Both the position numbers and the translations under genes were made by a program. This document shows positions 16,713 to 25,780 of a DNA stretch of 64,000 bases, piece after piece. Numbering within the stretch: the stretch's first letter is position 1; every line of letters begins with the position of its first letter. Source of the stretch: Methylopila sp. 73B (GTDB lineage: Bacteria; Pseudomonadota; Alphaproteobacteria; Rhizobiales; Methylopilaceae); contig NZ_JAFV01000001.1 in assembly GCF_000526315.1 (NCBI RefSeq), positions 3,908,501 to 3,972,500 on the forward strand, given 5' to 3'. A model generated the notes under the pieces. That model was not told where the DNA came from. It did no database searches and saw only the letters and a list, made by a program, of their open reading frames with translations.

Positions 16713-17993
16713 TTGAGGGACGCCTTCCCTAACCCCGCCTCCTACTACGCCGCCGCCAACCCCGCGCCACGGCCCCGCGCGCCTCTGCAGGGCGAAAACC
16801 GGGCGGACGTCGCGATCGTCGGAGCCGGCTTCACGGGGCTGTCCGCCGCGCTGCATCTGGCTGAGCGCGGCGCGCGGGTCGTCGTGCTCGAGCAGGCGCG
16901 GGTCGGCTGGGGCGCCTCGGGGCGCAACGGCGGCCAGGTCCACACCGGCCAGCGCCACGAGCAGGACGAGCTCGAACGGGTCGTCGGCCGCGACGACGCC
17001 CGCAAGCTGTGGGACATGGCGGCGGACGCGAAGGCGCTTCTCAGAGAGCTGATCGACCGCCACGCGATCGACTGCTCCTACGAGCAGGGTCTGATCCACG
17101 CCGATCATAAGCCGGCTTACGTCCGTGAGACCCATGCCTACGCCGAGACGCTCGCGCGCGACTACGACTACCCCCATGTCGAGCCGCTCGACCGTGACCA
17201 ACTTCGGGCGTTGGTGAAAAGCGACGACTACCACGGCGGCTCGATCGACCACGGCGGCGGCCATCTCGACCCGTTGGCGCTGACGTTCGGCCTCGCCCGC
17301 GCGGCGGAAGCGGCGGGCGCGACGCTGCACGAAGGCTCCCGCGTTCTCAGGTTGAAGCCGAACGGCCGCGTGGTGCTCGAGACCGCGGAGGGCTCGGTCA
17401 TCGCCGACCACGCGCTGATCTGCACCGACGGGCTGCTGGACGGCCTGCAGCCGGCGGTCGAATCCCACGTCATGCCGATCGCCAACCACATCGCGACGAC
17501 GGAGCCGCTGGGCGACCGCCTGCAGGAGGCGCTGACCAGCCGCGCCGCCGTTTCCGACAGCCGCTTCGTCGTCTATTACTTCCGCCCGACGCCGGACGGC
17601 CGGTTGCTGTTCGGGGGTGGCGAGACCTATTCGACCACGCTTCCGCACGACGTCGCGCCGATCGTCCGCAGTCACCTCGAGAAGGTGTTTCCGCAGCTGA
17701 TGGGCGTGCGGCTCGACCATGCCTGGGGCGGCGTGCTGGGGGTGACGCCGACGCGACATCCCTTCGTGCGCCGGGTCGCGCCGAACGTGCTCGTGGCCGC
17801 GGGCTATTCGGGTCAGGGGGTGCTGCTCGGCCCGATGTTCGGCAGAATCTTGGCCGACGCCGTCGCCGGCCAGCTCGGGGGCTTCGACCTCCTGGGCCGG
17901 CTCCCCGTTCCGGCGTTTCCGGGCGGAACCTGGCTTCGGAAGCCTATTCTGGTGGCCGCCATGAGCTACTTTGCGCTCCGTGACCGACTCTGA
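16713..17993 (+). CDS. puuB: FAD-dependent oxidoreductase, probable gamma-glutamylputrescine oxidase (PuuB-like)
   Basis: 426 residues. The dinucleotide-binding fold is plain: VAIVGAGFTGLSAALHLAERG with GxGxxG near residue 38 and an acidic strand end. The SYYAAANP stretch before it is typical of this DAO family. RHPFVRRVAPNVLVAAGYSGQGV is the C-terminal FAD region. It would oxidise gamma-glutamylputrescine made by the upstream synthetase. The only start codon compatible with the family N-terminus is TTG 16713, six bases beyond a palindromic repeat and without a ribosome site. The repeat element may therefore have replaced the native start region. Confidence 0.8.
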   Translation: MRDAFPNPASYYAAANPAPRPRAPLQGENRADVAIVGAGFTGLSAALHLAERGARVVVLEQARVGWGASGRNGGQVHTGQRHEQDELERVVGRDDARKLWDMAADAKALLRELIDRHAIDCSYEQGLIHADHKPAYVRETHAYAETLARDYDYPHVEPLDRDQLRALVKSDDYHGGSIDHGGGHLDPLALTFGLARAAEAAGATLHEGSRVLRLKPNGRVVLETAEGSVIADHALICTDGLLDGLQPAVESHVMPIANHIATTEPLGDRLQEALTSRAAVSDSRFVVYYFRPTPDGRLLFGGGETYSTTLPHDVAPIVRSHLEKVFPQLMGVRLDHAWGGVLGVTPTRHPFVRRVAPNVLVAAGYSGQGVLLGPMFGRILADAVAGQLGGFDLLGRLPVPAFPGGTWLRKPILVAAMSYFALRDRL

Positions 17994-18516
17994 GGGCTCA
18001 AAGGAGCAGGGACGCTCCGTCGCGCTCCTCGCCGCCGCGGTGTTCCTCACCGTCGCGTTGGTGTTCGGCGGGATCGCGGGCTACTGGCTCGCGTTCCATG
18101 ACGGACCTTATGACATGATCGCCGTGATGGCCGGGGCGTCCTGGGCCTGCGTGTCCGTGGTCGTAGCGCTTTGTCTCGCGGCGCGGGCCGGACCGATCCT
18201 TGGGGTCTCGCGGCGCGGCCGCGTGAGCTCGGCTGGGGCGGTCGTCGATCCCGACGCCCTGCGCGCCGAAGCTTGGGCGGTCGAAGGCGTCGAATGGCGG
18301 GGCGAGGCGAGCGTCCCGTTCGACGCGCCCGGACCCACGCTTTTCATGTTGCTGTCGGGGATCGCGCTCGGCTGCGCCGGGCTCGCCCTGTGGTGGTTCG
18401 GCCGGATCACGCTCGGAGGCGTCGCCGTCACGTTCGGGATCGGCGGCTTTCTCGTCTACTGGGCCTGGATCGCTCGGTCCACCGGACGCGCGAAGGCGAC
18501 GACGCCGCCCGCGTAA
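17980..18516 (+). CDS. Hypothetical membrane protein
   Basis: About 178 residues from GTG 17980, overlapping the oxidase stop by 14 bases; TTG 17971 is an alternative. Four hydrophobic segments are visible: SVALLAAAVFLTVALVFGGI, MIAVMAGASWACVSVVVALC, TLFMLLSGIALGCAGLALWW and VAVTFGIGGFLVYWAWIA. The soluble loop between the second pair contains no motif I know. It is probably coupled to the oxidase gene, but its role is unknown. It is convergent with the efflux permease gene. Confidence 0.6.
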   Translation: MTDSEGSKEQGRSVALLAAAVFLTVALVFGGIAGYWLAFHDGPYDMIAVMAGASWACVSVVVALCLAARAGPILGVSRRGRVSSAGAVVDPDALRAEAWAVEGVEWRGEASVPFDAPGPTLFMLLSGIALGCAGLALWWFGRITLGGVAVTFGIGGFLVYWAWIARSTGRAKATTPPA

Positions 18517-18523
18517 GCGGCCG

Positions 18524-20191
18524 TCAATGCGCCGGCGCGGCCGCTGCGTTCGGGTTTGGTCTCCGGACGAGCGGGACCAGCACGACAAGCGCCGCGAACA
18601 GGATCGCGAGCGCCCAGAACAGATCGGCGAAGGCCAGCACCAGACCCTGCTGCCGCACCATGTTCGCCATCTGCTTCACCGCCGCGAGCTCGGCGTCGGA
18701 GCCAAGGCGGGCCGTGAACGCGTTGGTCATGGCCGAGAGCTGCTCCTCGGCGACGGCGCGGCCCCAGGTCACGTTCTCCCGCAGACGCAGCATGTGCAGG
18801 TCCTGCCGTTCGTTCAGGAAGGTGTTGATGAAGGCGAGCCCGAACGCGCCCCCAAGGTTGCGCATCAGGTTGAACAGCCCGCTCGCGTTCTTGAGCTTCG
18901 TCGGCGGCAGCGTGGCCAGCGACACCACGTTGATCGGCACCATGCACATCATCAGCGAGACGCCGCGCAGCGCCTGGGGAACGAACAGGTCCCAGAAGGC
19001 CCAGTCCTTGGTGATGTAGGTGAGGTCGAGGCAGGAGACGCCGAAGCCGAGGAATCCCGCGCCGATCAGCCAGCGCGGGTCGACCTTGCGCGAGAGCGCG
19101 CCGACGACGGGCGCCGTCATGAACATGAACATGCCCGTGACGAACACCGTCTCCCCGATCTGCAGCGAGTCGTAGCCGCGCACGCGGCCGAGGAAGACGG
19201 GATAGAGATAGGTCATGCCGTAAAGGCCGACGCCCATGGCGAAGGTGAGCAGGGAGCCGACGGCGAAGTTGCGGTCGGCGTAGGCGCGGAGGTCGACCAG
19301 CGGGTCCTTCGCCGCGAAGCAGCGCCAGAAGAACGCGATCCCGCCCACGATGGAGACCGCGGTCAGGACCCGGATCGTCTCATCCTGAAACCAGTCGTCG
19401 CGGGCGCCTTCCTCCAGCACGTATTCGAGGCTGCCCAGGAAGGCGGCGAGCGCCGCCAGCGCGACATAGTCGAAGGTCTTGAGCAGGCCGAGGTCGGGCT
19501 CGTCGAAGTCGACCATCGTCCAGGCGATGAGGGTCGCCGCGGCGCCCGGCACGACGTTGATCAGGAACAGCCAGTGCCAGGAGAACAGCTCGGTGAGGTA
19601 GCCGCCGATGGTCGGCCCGACGGTGGGCGCGAGCGTCACGGTGAGCCCGACCAGCGCCATGATCGCCGGCTGATGGCGCTTCGGGAAGATGGTGTAGGCG
19701 GCGGCGAAGGCGGTCGGGATCATGCCGCCGCCGATGAACCCCTGGATCGCGCGGTAGACGATCATCTCCGGCAGGGTCGTCGCCGTGGCGCAAAGAACGC
19801 TCGCGAGCGTGAAGCCGGCGGCGGAAATCGAGAACAGCACCCGCGTCGAGAGCGCCCGCCCAAGATACCCCGAGAGCGGGATCATGATGACTTCGGCGAT
19901 CAGGTAGCTCGTCTGCACCCAGGAGATTTCATCCGGGCTCGCCGACAGCCCCGCCTGGATCTCGGCCAGCGACGACGAGACGATCTGGATGTCCAGGATC
20001 GCCATGAACATGCCGAAGACGAGGGCGAGGAAGGCGATCAGCCGGCGCGGGGTGACGACCGGTTCGGCCGGGGCGCCCCCGGAGGGGGGGCCCGCGCCGG
20101 GGGCTCCATGAGCGCGGCCTGCGGACGCGTGGGGGACGCGGGTCTCGCCTGCAGGCCTTCCGCCGCCTGGGGGAAGGACGTCGTCGCTCAT
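18524..20191 (-). CDS. emrB: DHA2-family MFS multidrug efflux permease (EmrB type)
   Basis: 555 residues with 14 probable membrane segments. The N-terminal tail is proline- and glycine-rich; the first helix is LIAFLALVFGMFMAILDIQIV. Motifs are WVQTSYLIAEVIMIPLSGYLG, GFIGGGMIPTAFAAAY and the motif C-like LAPTVGPTIGGYLTELFSWHWLF. It is the inner-membrane drug/proton antiporter partnering the adaptor gene 30 bases upstream on the same strand. The TetR gene and operators beyond the adaptor probably control both. Confidence 0.9.
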   Translation of the reverse strand: MSDDVLPPGGGRPAGETRVPHASAGRAHGAPGAGPPSGGAPAEPVVTPRRLIAFLALVFGMFMAILDIQIVSSSLAEIQAGLSASPDEISWVQTSYLIAEVIMIPLSGYLGRALSTRVLFSISAAGFTLASVLCATATTLPEMIVYRAIQGFIGGGMIPTAFAAAYTIFPKRHQPAIMALVGLTVTLAPTVGPTIGGYLTELFSWHWLFLINVVPGAAATLIAWTMVDFDEPDLGLLKTFDYVALAALAAFLGSLEYVLEEGARDDWFQDETIRVLTAVSIVGGIAFFWRCFAAKDPLVDLRAYADRNFAVGSLLTFAMGVGLYGMTYLYPVFLGRVRGYDSLQIGETVFVTGMFMFMTAPVVGALSRKVDPRWLIGAGFLGFGVSCLDLTYITKDWAFWDLFVPQALRGVSLMMCMVPINVVSLATLPPTKLKNASGLFNLMRNLGGAFGLAFINTFLNERQDLHMLRLRENVTWGRAVAEEQLSAMTNAFTARLGSDAELAAVKQMANMVRQQGLVLAFADLFWALAILFAALVVLVPLVRRPNPNAAAAPAH

Positions 20192-20220
20192 GACTCAGAG
20201 CTCCCCGGCGCGGGGTCTCG

Positions 20221-21477
20221 TCAGCGCGTCCCTGCGGACGCGCTGGATGGGGTGGCGGGCGTGGTGCGGATGTCGACGGTGGCGACGACGGACAGGCCCG
20301 GCCGCAGCCGGCCCTTCGCCACGTCCTCGGCCGAAACGCGGACGCGCACGGGCACGCGCTGCACGATCTTGGTGAAGTTGCCGGTGGCGTTCTCCGGCGG
20401 CAGCAGGCTGAACACGGCGCCGGCGGCCGGCGCCAGGCTGTCGACCACGCCGGTCGCGTCGTGCTCGGGATAGGCGTCGACCGCAAGCCGGACCGTCTGG
20501 CCGGGCGCGAGGTCCACGAGCTGGGTTTCCTTGAAGTTCGCGTCGACATAGACGCGGTCGAGCGGCACCACCGCCAGCAGGCGTTTGCCCGGCGTCACGT
20601 AGTCGCCGACCTGGACGCCCTTGTTGCCGACGACGCCGTCGAACGGCGCGCGGATCACGGTCGCGTCGTAGTCGCGCTGCCGCTGCTCGCGGTTAACCTC
20701 GAGTTCACCAAGCGTTCGCCTCGCCTCCGCCTTCTGCGCCACGAGAACGTCGCGGTTCGCCTTGGCCGCGGTCACGCCCGCTTCCGCGGAGGCGTAGGCC
20801 GCGACCGCCTGGTCGCGGGCGGCGCGCGCCTGGTCGAGGGTCTGCCGGCTGCCGTAGCTGGAGTTCACCAGCGCCTGGGCGCGGCCGAAGTCCGCGACCG
20901 TGCGATCGCGCGCCGCGGCGGCGCTGTCGACCTGCGCCTGGGCCTGGTCGATCTGGGCGGCGGAGGCCGCGATCTGGCTGTCGAACCGCAGGATCGAGGC
21001 CTGCTGGGTGGCGATCTTGGCGTCCGCCGCGTCGAGCGACAGCTTGTAGTCGCCCGGATCGAGCGTCACGAGCGGATCGCCGGCCTTAACCCGCGCGTTG
21101 TCCTCGACGGCGACGGTCGCGACGTAGCCGGAGATCTTGGGCGCCATCACGGCCATGTCGGCGCCCACATAGGCGTCGTCGGTCTCGACCATGAAACGGC
21201 CGGTCGTCCACCAGTCGTAGCCGTACCAAAGTCCCGCAACCAGCGCGACGGCGGCGACCGCACCGAGGATCAGAGCCTTGCGCGAGCGCTTCGGAGAACC
21301 GGACGCGGCGGGCGTCTGGGCGGAGGCCTGCGCCGGCTTCGTCGGCGCTTCCGCCCGCGGCTGCTCGGTCGTGGGCGCGCCGCCGTCGGGGCGTGCGACC
21401 TCGTGCTCCGCATCGGCGACCAGTCGGGGGCGCGAGGGCGTGGCGGAGCGTGAGACGTCAGGTCGAGAAGTCGCCAT
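20221..21477 (-). CDS. emrA: HlyD/EmrA-family membrane fusion protein
   Basis: 418 residues. A disordered, Pro/Ala-rich N-terminus of about 65 residues is followed by one membrane anchor (ALILGAVAAVALVAGLWYGYDWW). Then comes the lipoyl-like start VETDDAYVGADMAVMAPKISGYV, a long alpha-hairpin with Ala/Gln-rich heptads (AQIDQAQAQVDSAAAARDRT), and the beta-barrel with ATVIRAPFDGVVGNKGVQVGD. It links the EmrB-type pump to an outer-membrane channel, which is not encoded here. It is first in the operon; two palindromic operators lie 90-170 bases upstream. Confidence 0.9.
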   Translation of the reverse strand: MATSRPDVSRSATPSRPRLVADAEHEVARPDGGAPTTEQPRAEAPTKPAQASAQTPAASGSPKRSRKALILGAVAAVALVAGLWYGYDWWTTGRFMVETDDAYVGADMAVMAPKISGYVATVAVEDNARVKAGDPLVTLDPGDYKLSLDAADAKIATQQASILRFDSQIAASAAQIDQAQAQVDSAAAARDRTVADFGRAQALVNSSYGSRQTLDQARAARDQAVAAYASAEAGVTAAKANRDVLVAQKAEARRTLGELEVNREQRQRDYDATVIRAPFDGVVGNKGVQVGDYVTPGKRLLAVVPLDRVYVDANFKETQLVDLAPGQTVRLAVDAYPEHDATGVVDSLAPAAGAVFSLLPPENATGNFTKIVQRVPVRVRVSAEDVAKGRLRPGLSVVATVDIRTTPATPSSASAGTR

Positions 21478-21569
21478 CAGGTCGTGCTTCCGGCGCGGAT
21501 CAAGGCCCCCGGGGGAGCGACAAGCGTGCCTGAACGGCTCAAGATCAGCGGGGGAGGGGCGGAGCCAGA

Positions 21570-21588
21570 TGACCGAACCGTTCAGTCA
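21570..21588. promoter_or_regulatory. TetR-type operator, site 1 (one mismatch)
   Basis: TGACCGAACCGTTCAGTCA is a near-perfect palindrome 93 bases upstream of the emrA start. It matches sites 2 and 3. Confidence 0.7.
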
Positions 21589-21625
21589 ACTATTAGCTAG
21601 CGCACTTCATTCGCCATGGCAAGAT

Positions 21626-21644
21626 TGACCGAACCGTTCGGTCA
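21626..21644. promoter_or_regulatory. TetR-type operator, site 2
   Basis: TGACCGAACCGTTCGGTCA is palindromic around its central base and lies 149 bases upstream of emrA. With site 1 it probably represses the efflux operon. Confidence 0.75.
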
Positions 21645-22161
21645 TTGCGGTCCTGATGTCGAGGGACGATGCATTTGGAGATCGCCGAGGACTGGTCGCC
21701 CGGCGGGAGGGCTGATCCATACGGAGACGGCCGAGGCGCGCGTCGCTGAGGGGCGGGGCCGCCTTGGCACGCCTCTGGCGACCTCGGGAGACCGCGGCTC
21801 CCATCCGTAGGTCGACCAGAACGTATCGCGCTTGGGTGGAGCGGCGGCGGCCTCAGGCGTCCCGCCTTGGGGGCAGGTGCGAGACGTCGTCCGCAACCGA
21901 ACGCCACATCTCCACGGAGCGAACCACGCGGGACATGAGTCCCCGCGAAATGCCGGGCCGGTCGGGGGGCAACGGGTGCGAAGAGGTTCGCCCCGTCGCC
22001 GGCGAGGCAGATGGGCGGACATCCGCAATGGCCTTGTCCGCGCCGCCGGCGTTGCAAAACCGAGTCTAGATCGTGTTTTCGCTGCGTCCTGCGCCTTGCG
22101 GATCGCATCGAAAGCGCCGCAGCTAACGGCGCCAAGCCCACAACTAGACGGACGGAACAAA

Positions 22162-22200
22162 AGGACTAAATTGACCGAACGGTTCGGTCAATTTAGTCCT
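22162..22200. promoter_or_regulatory. TetR-type operator, site 3, inside a 39-bp perfect palindrome
   Basis: The core TGACCGAACGGTTCGGTCA (22172-22190) is extended on both sides. AGGACTAAAT and ATTTAGTCCT also pair, giving 19-bp arms around one central G with no mismatch. It lies about 220 bases upstream of the tetR start and suggests autoregulation. Confidence 0.75.
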
Positions 22201-22417
22201 GCGATACGGGCGCCTCCCCAAGGCAAGGCTCGAGGGATCCGGGATGGTCCTGGACCGGGCCGCGGGGCGGGTCGGGGCGCGTCGAAGATATCCGTCGGAG
22301 GCATGGGCCGGCTGACAAATTGAGCCGACGCGGGCCGGGGCGCTCGACGCGTTGCGCGCCCCGGATTTGGATGTAGAGACAAGACGGCGCGCGGCGCCTG
22401 GAGGATTGAGAAACGCC

Positions 22418-23053
22418 GTGACGGACGCCGCTCTGGTTCCCGACCATCTTGACAGCGCCAAGCGCCGGCAGATCCTCGACGGCGCGCGCAGCGTGTTCTT
22501 GGCGCAGGGCTTCGACGCGGCCTCCATGGGCGAGATCGCGAAGGCCGCCGGCGTGTCGAAAGGCACGCTCTACGTCTATTTCGACAGCAAGGAGGAGCTG
22601 TTCGCCGCGCTGGTGAAGGCGCAATGCGCGCTCACCGCCGAGCGGCTGTTCGAGCTCGACGCCGACAATCACGACGTGCGCGAGGTCCTGCGCCGGCTGG
22701 GCCTGAGCTTCATCGAGGCGATGTTGGAGCCCTCCCACGTCTCCACCGTGCGCATGGTGATTGGCGCGGCGGATCGGAAGCCGGACATCGGGCAGCTTTT
22801 CCTGGGCGCCGGCCCGCGGCGCGGCGCGGCGCGGCTGGCGGCCTGGCTCGAGGCCAAGAACGCGCAGGGCGATCTGACGGTCGCGGACACCGAACTCGCC
22901 GCCTGGCAGTTTCTCACGATGTGCCACAGCTCGGTGATGATGCCGGTGCTGATCGGCGGAGAGGCGCCCCCGCCGCCCGAGCGGGCGGCCTATGTCATCG
23001 GCCAGGCGGTCGTGGTCTTCCTCGCCGCCTACGGGCCGAAACGCGACGCGTGA
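22418..23053 (+). CDS. TetR/AcrR-family transcriptional regulator
   Basis: 211 residues from GTG 22418, with GGAGG 13 bases upstream. The N-terminal helix-turn-helix is clear: [22 protein letters not shown], then [24 protein letters not shown] (about residues 15-58), a textbook TetR pattern. The C-terminal ligand domain is of the AefR-like type ([19 protein letters not shown]). It is divergent from emrAB, and palindromic GACCGAAC sites lie before both. It is most likely a repressor of the pump and of itself, released by a pump substrate. Confidence 0.88.
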   Translation: MTDAALVPDHLDSAKRRQILDGARSVFLAQGFDAASMGEIAKAAGVSKGTLYVYFDSKEELFAALVKAQCALTAERLFELDADNHDVREVLRRLGLSFIEAMLEPSHVSTVRMVIGAADRKPDIGQLFLGAGPRRGAARLAAWLEAKNAQGDLTVADTELAAWQFLTMCHSSVMMPVLIGGEAPPPPERAAYVIGQAVVVFLAAYGPKRDA

Positions 23054-23144
23054 GCGCACGCGCCCGGACGGGTCGCGTCGCGGGCCGTTTCGTGCTAGGG
23101 CTCCCGCCTCTTCAGGACATCCAGCCGTCGCCGACAGCCGCACC

Positions 23145-24374
23145 ATGACCGCGCTCGACCTCACCCGTGGCAATCCCAACGCAGCGCCCGTCGGCGCCGC
23201 CCCCCCGCCGGCCGTGGCGCCGGCGGCCGAGAAGCCTTCGCTCCTGGGCCTCACGCGCGCCCGGCTGATGACGGCGCTGGCCGAGGCCGGCGTCCCCGAG
23301 CGGCAGCTCAAGATGCGCGCGACGCAGCTCAACCACTGGCTCCACAACCGCGGCGCCGCCGATTTTTCGGCGATGACCAACGTGTCCAAGGATCTCCGCG
23401 CGGTCCTCGCCGAGGCCTACACGCTCGGTCGCCCCGAGATCGTCACCGAACAGATCTCGGTCGACGGCACCCGCAAGTGGCTGCTTCGGATGCCCTCGAC
23501 CGGCCGGCATGACCGCGGCGCCGAGATCGAGACGGTCTACATCCCCGAGGAGGGGCGCGGAACGCTCTGCGTCTCGAGCCAGGTCGGCTGCACGCTGACC
23601 TGCTCGTTCTGCCACACCGGCACCCAGACCATGGTGCGCAACCTGACCGCAGCCGAGATCGTCGCGCAGGTCGTGGTCGCGCGCGACCGCCTGGGCGACT
23701 GGTCGGGCGCGGCTCCCGAGGGCGCGGTCGTCCCGGAAGACGGCGGGCGCTTCGTCACCAACATCGTTTTCATGGGCATGGGCGAGCCGCTCTACAATCT
23801 CGACGGCGTGCGCGACGCGATCGAGGTGATCTCGGACGGGGAGGGGCTGGGCCTCGGCCGCCGCCGCATCACGGTGTCGACGTCGGGCGTCGTTCCGGAG
23901 ATGCGCCGGCTCGGCGAAGAGACCGGCTCCCAGCTCGCGATCTCGCTGCACGCGGTGCGCGACGACCTGCGCGACGTGCTGGTGCCGATCAACAAAAAGT
24001 ACCCGATCGCCCAGCTGATGGAGGCCTGCCGCACCTATCCCGGCGCCTCCAACGCGCGCCGCATCACCTTCGAATATGTGATGCTGAAGGGGATCAACGA
24101 CAGCCCGGCCGAGGCGCGCGAGCTGGTGCGCCTGCTCAAGGGCGTGCCGGCGAAGATCAACCTGATCCCGTTCAACCCATGGCCCGGCAGTCCCTACGAG
24201 TGCTCGGATTGGGAGACGATCGAGCGGTTCTCCGAGATCGTGTTCCGCGCGGGCTACGCCAGCCCCGTGCGGACGCCGCGCGGGCGCGACATCTCGGCGG
24301 CCTGCGGCCAACTGAAGTCCGACACCAAGCGGCTGCGGGCCAAGGAGCGTTTGGCGCTCGAGGCTGCGGAGTGA
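23145..24374 (+). CDS. rlmN: Dual-specificity 23S rRNA/tRNA adenine-C2 methyltransferase
   Basis: 409 residues from ATG 23145. The radical SAM cluster motif is Cys149-x3-Cys153-x2-Cys156 ([12 protein letters not shown]). [10 protein letters not shown] is the SAM-binding GGEP-like block. The C-terminal [15 protein letters not shown] carries the catalytic Cys that forms the methyl-protein intermediate. It methylates A2503 of 23S rRNA and A37 of some tRNAs. The first 33 residues are a low-complexity extension rich in Pro and Ala. The gene seems single, followed by a membrane protein gene. Confidence 0.93.
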   Translation: MTALDLTRGNPNAAPVGAAPPPAVAPAAEKPSLLGLTRARLMTALAEAGVPERQLKMRATQLNHWLHNRGAADFSAMTNVSKDLRAVLAEAYTLGRPEIVTEQISVDGTRKWLLRMPSTGRHDRGAEIETVYIPEEGRGTLCVSSQVGCTLTCSFCHTGTQTMVRNLTAAEIVAQVVVARDRLGDWSGAAPEGAVVPEDGGRFVTNIVFMGMGEPLYNLDGVRDAIEVISDGEGLGLGRRRITVSTSGVVPEMRRLGEETGSQLAISLHAVRDDLRDVLVPINKKYPIAQLMEACRTYPGASNARRITFEYVMLKGINDSPAEARELVRLLKGVPAKINLIPFNPWPGSPYECSDWETIERFSEIVFRAGYASPVRTPRGRDISAACGQLKSDTKRLRAKERLALEAAE

Positions 24375-24405
24375 GACTTTCCGACGCCTCGGGGCGTTGA
24401 GGGCG

Positions 24406-24864
24406 ATGCTCGCCCAAATCGCCCTGCGTCTGTTGCTCGCGCCCGTCGGCTTCGTCTGCGGCCTCCTCGCAGGGTTCGCGACGCTCGCCGCCATCTCCGC
24501 GAGCGCCCTCGGCGACGTCGCCCTGTTTCCGGACGAGGTGGCTCTGCTCGGGATGGACTTCGCCGTCGGCGCCTGGACGATGGCGTTTTTGTTCGCCCCG
24601 CTCGTCGGCGCGCCGGCGATGGTCGCGGTCGTCATCGGAGAGATGTTCGCGATCCGCACCTGGACCTATTACGCGGTGGTCGGCGCTCTCACAGCCGCTC
24701 TTCCCTGGGCGCTGCTGCCGTCCGGGGTGGACGGGCCGCTGTTTCAGCCCGTGGAGGTGCTGGCCTGCGGCTTCGTCGGCGGTCTGGTCCACTGGCTCGT
24801 CGCCGGTCGTTCCGCGGGCGTGATCGAGCCTGAGCCGGCGCCGCCCACTCAGACCCCCCACTGA
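24406..24864 (+). CDS. Hypothetical membrane protein
   Basis: 152 residues from ATG 24406 (32 bases after rlmN). About four hydrophobic segments are visible: LLLAPVGFVCGLLAGFATLAA, WTMAFLFAPLVGAPAMVAVV, YYAVVGALTAALPWALL and LACGFVGGLVHWLVAG. No motif assigns a function. Placement behind rlmN suggests co-transcription only. Confidence 0.65.
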   Translation: MLAQIALRLLLAPVGFVCGLLAGFATLAAISASALGDVALFPDEVALLGMDFAVGAWTMAFLFAPLVGAPAMVAVVIGEMFAIRTWTYYAVVGALTAALPWALLPSGVDGPLFQPVEVLACGFVGGLVHWLVAGRSAGVIEPEPAPPTQTPH

Positions 24865-24968
24865 CGGTCGGCCAAGCGCTCCCCTCGAGCGAACGCAGCG
24901 GCGGATCGCGCCTTGCGAAGGGACGGCGATCGCTTGGCGTCAGCGCCGTGCCGCCCGCGTTCGTCTTA

Positions 24969-25147
24969 GAGCGGTTTCGGGTCTCGTTGGCGCAGCGAAC
25001 CCCGCCGTCGTTCCGGGCGAAGTCCCGGAATCATAAGCCCGCCGGTGGGAGACCAATCTCAACCCGCGGGCTTATGGGCCCCGGGACAAGCCCGGGGCGA
25101 CGGCGGAGCGTAAAACACCGGCACGTTCACCTGGCCTGAAACCGCTC
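24969..25147. repeat. Nested inverted-repeat element (about 180 bp)
   Basis: Outer arms GAGCGGTTTC / GAAACCGCTC (24969-24978, 25138-25147) enclose CCGCCGTCG / CGACGGCGG (25002-25010, 25098-25106). Inside are two separate hairpins, TTCCGGG...CCCGGAA (25011-25030) and GCCCCGGG...CCCGGGGC (25078-25098). Innermost is ATAAGCCCGC / GCGGGCTTAT (25033-25042, 25066-25075). It has no coding frame and fills the gap between converging genes. I infer a non-autonomous, MITE-like repeat. Confidence 0.65.
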
Positions 25148-25215
25148 CAGCTCTCTGCGACCCGATCGTTCAAGAGGCCGACCCGGCGCCCCGTCCCGCA
25201 ACGGGCCACGAACGA

Positions 25216-25247
25216 AAACGGCGCGTCCCTAGGAGGACGCGCCGTTT
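25216..25247 (-). terminator. Terminator of rplS
   Basis: Perfect 13-bp arms AAACGGCGCGTCC / GGACGCGCCGTTT around a 6-base loop, followed on the minus strand by TTCGTTCG. It begins about 40 bases past the rplS stop. Confidence 0.75.
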
Positions 25248-25287
25248 CAGATGCTGACGTCAGCGGACGCCAAGGCCCGCCTGCGGA

Positions 25288-25707
25288 TCACTCGGCGGCG
25301 GCGACCGCCGTCTTGGCCTTGCCGCCCTTGACCGAGCCCTTGGGGCTGCGGTCGGTCTTCTCGGCGATGCGCGCCGACTTGCCGCGACGATCGCGCAGAT
25401 AATAGAGCTTGGCGCGGCGGACCTTGCCGCGACGGACCAGCTTCACGCTGTCGATCAGCGGCGAGAACAGCGGGAACACGCGCTCCACGCCCTCGCCGTA
25501 CGATATCTTGCGCACAGTGAAGTTCTGGTTGAGGCCGCCGCCCGAACGCGCGATCACCACGCCTTCGTAGGCCTGCACGCGCACGCGCTCGCCTTCCTTG
25601 ACCTTCACATTGACGATGACCGTGTCGCCCGGCGCGAAATCAGGGATTTCGCGCTTGGCCGAAACGGCCTCCATCTGCTCCTTGTCGAGCTGTTCAATAA
25701 TGTTCAT
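25288..25707 (-). CDS. rplS: 50S ribosomal protein L19
   Basis: 139 residues. [55 protein letters not shown] [24 protein letters not shown] and [23 protein letters not shown] are the conserved L19 blocks. An Ala/Lys-rich C-terminal tail is common in alphaproteobacteria. It sits at the 30S-50S interface. It follows trmD on the same strand with about 70 bases between, the usual trmD-rplS order. Confidence 0.97.
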   Translation of the reverse strand: MNIIEQLDKEQMEAVSAKREIPDFAPGDTVIVNVKVKEGERVRVQAYEGVVIARSGGGLNQNFTVRKISYGEGVERVFPLFSPLIDSVKLVRRGKVRRAKLYYLRDRRGKSARIAEKTDRSPKGSVKGGKAKTAVAAAE

Positions 25708-25780
25708 GGCGTCGTCTCCGCGTCTCTCGCATCGCGAGGCGCACGAGAAGTTTCAGGGAATCTCGTGAGTGGCCGGTCTA

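Larger units (their letters stand above)
21478..22417. other. Long regulatory intergenic region between emrA and tetR
   Basis: About 940 bases without a frame I can support. It contains three copies of a TetR-type palindrome (listed separately). The middle, 21650-22160, is featureless GC-rich DNA that may be degraded coding sequence. Confidence 0.5.

Noticed and set aside
18527..20473. 648-codon plus-strand frame
   Set aside because: Antisense of the EmrB-type gene; extremely Arg/Gly/His-rich and without domain features.
21832..22323. 163-codon frame across the emrA-tetR gap
   Set aside because: Runs through the palindromic operator region, lacks a ribosome site and shows no protein-like composition.
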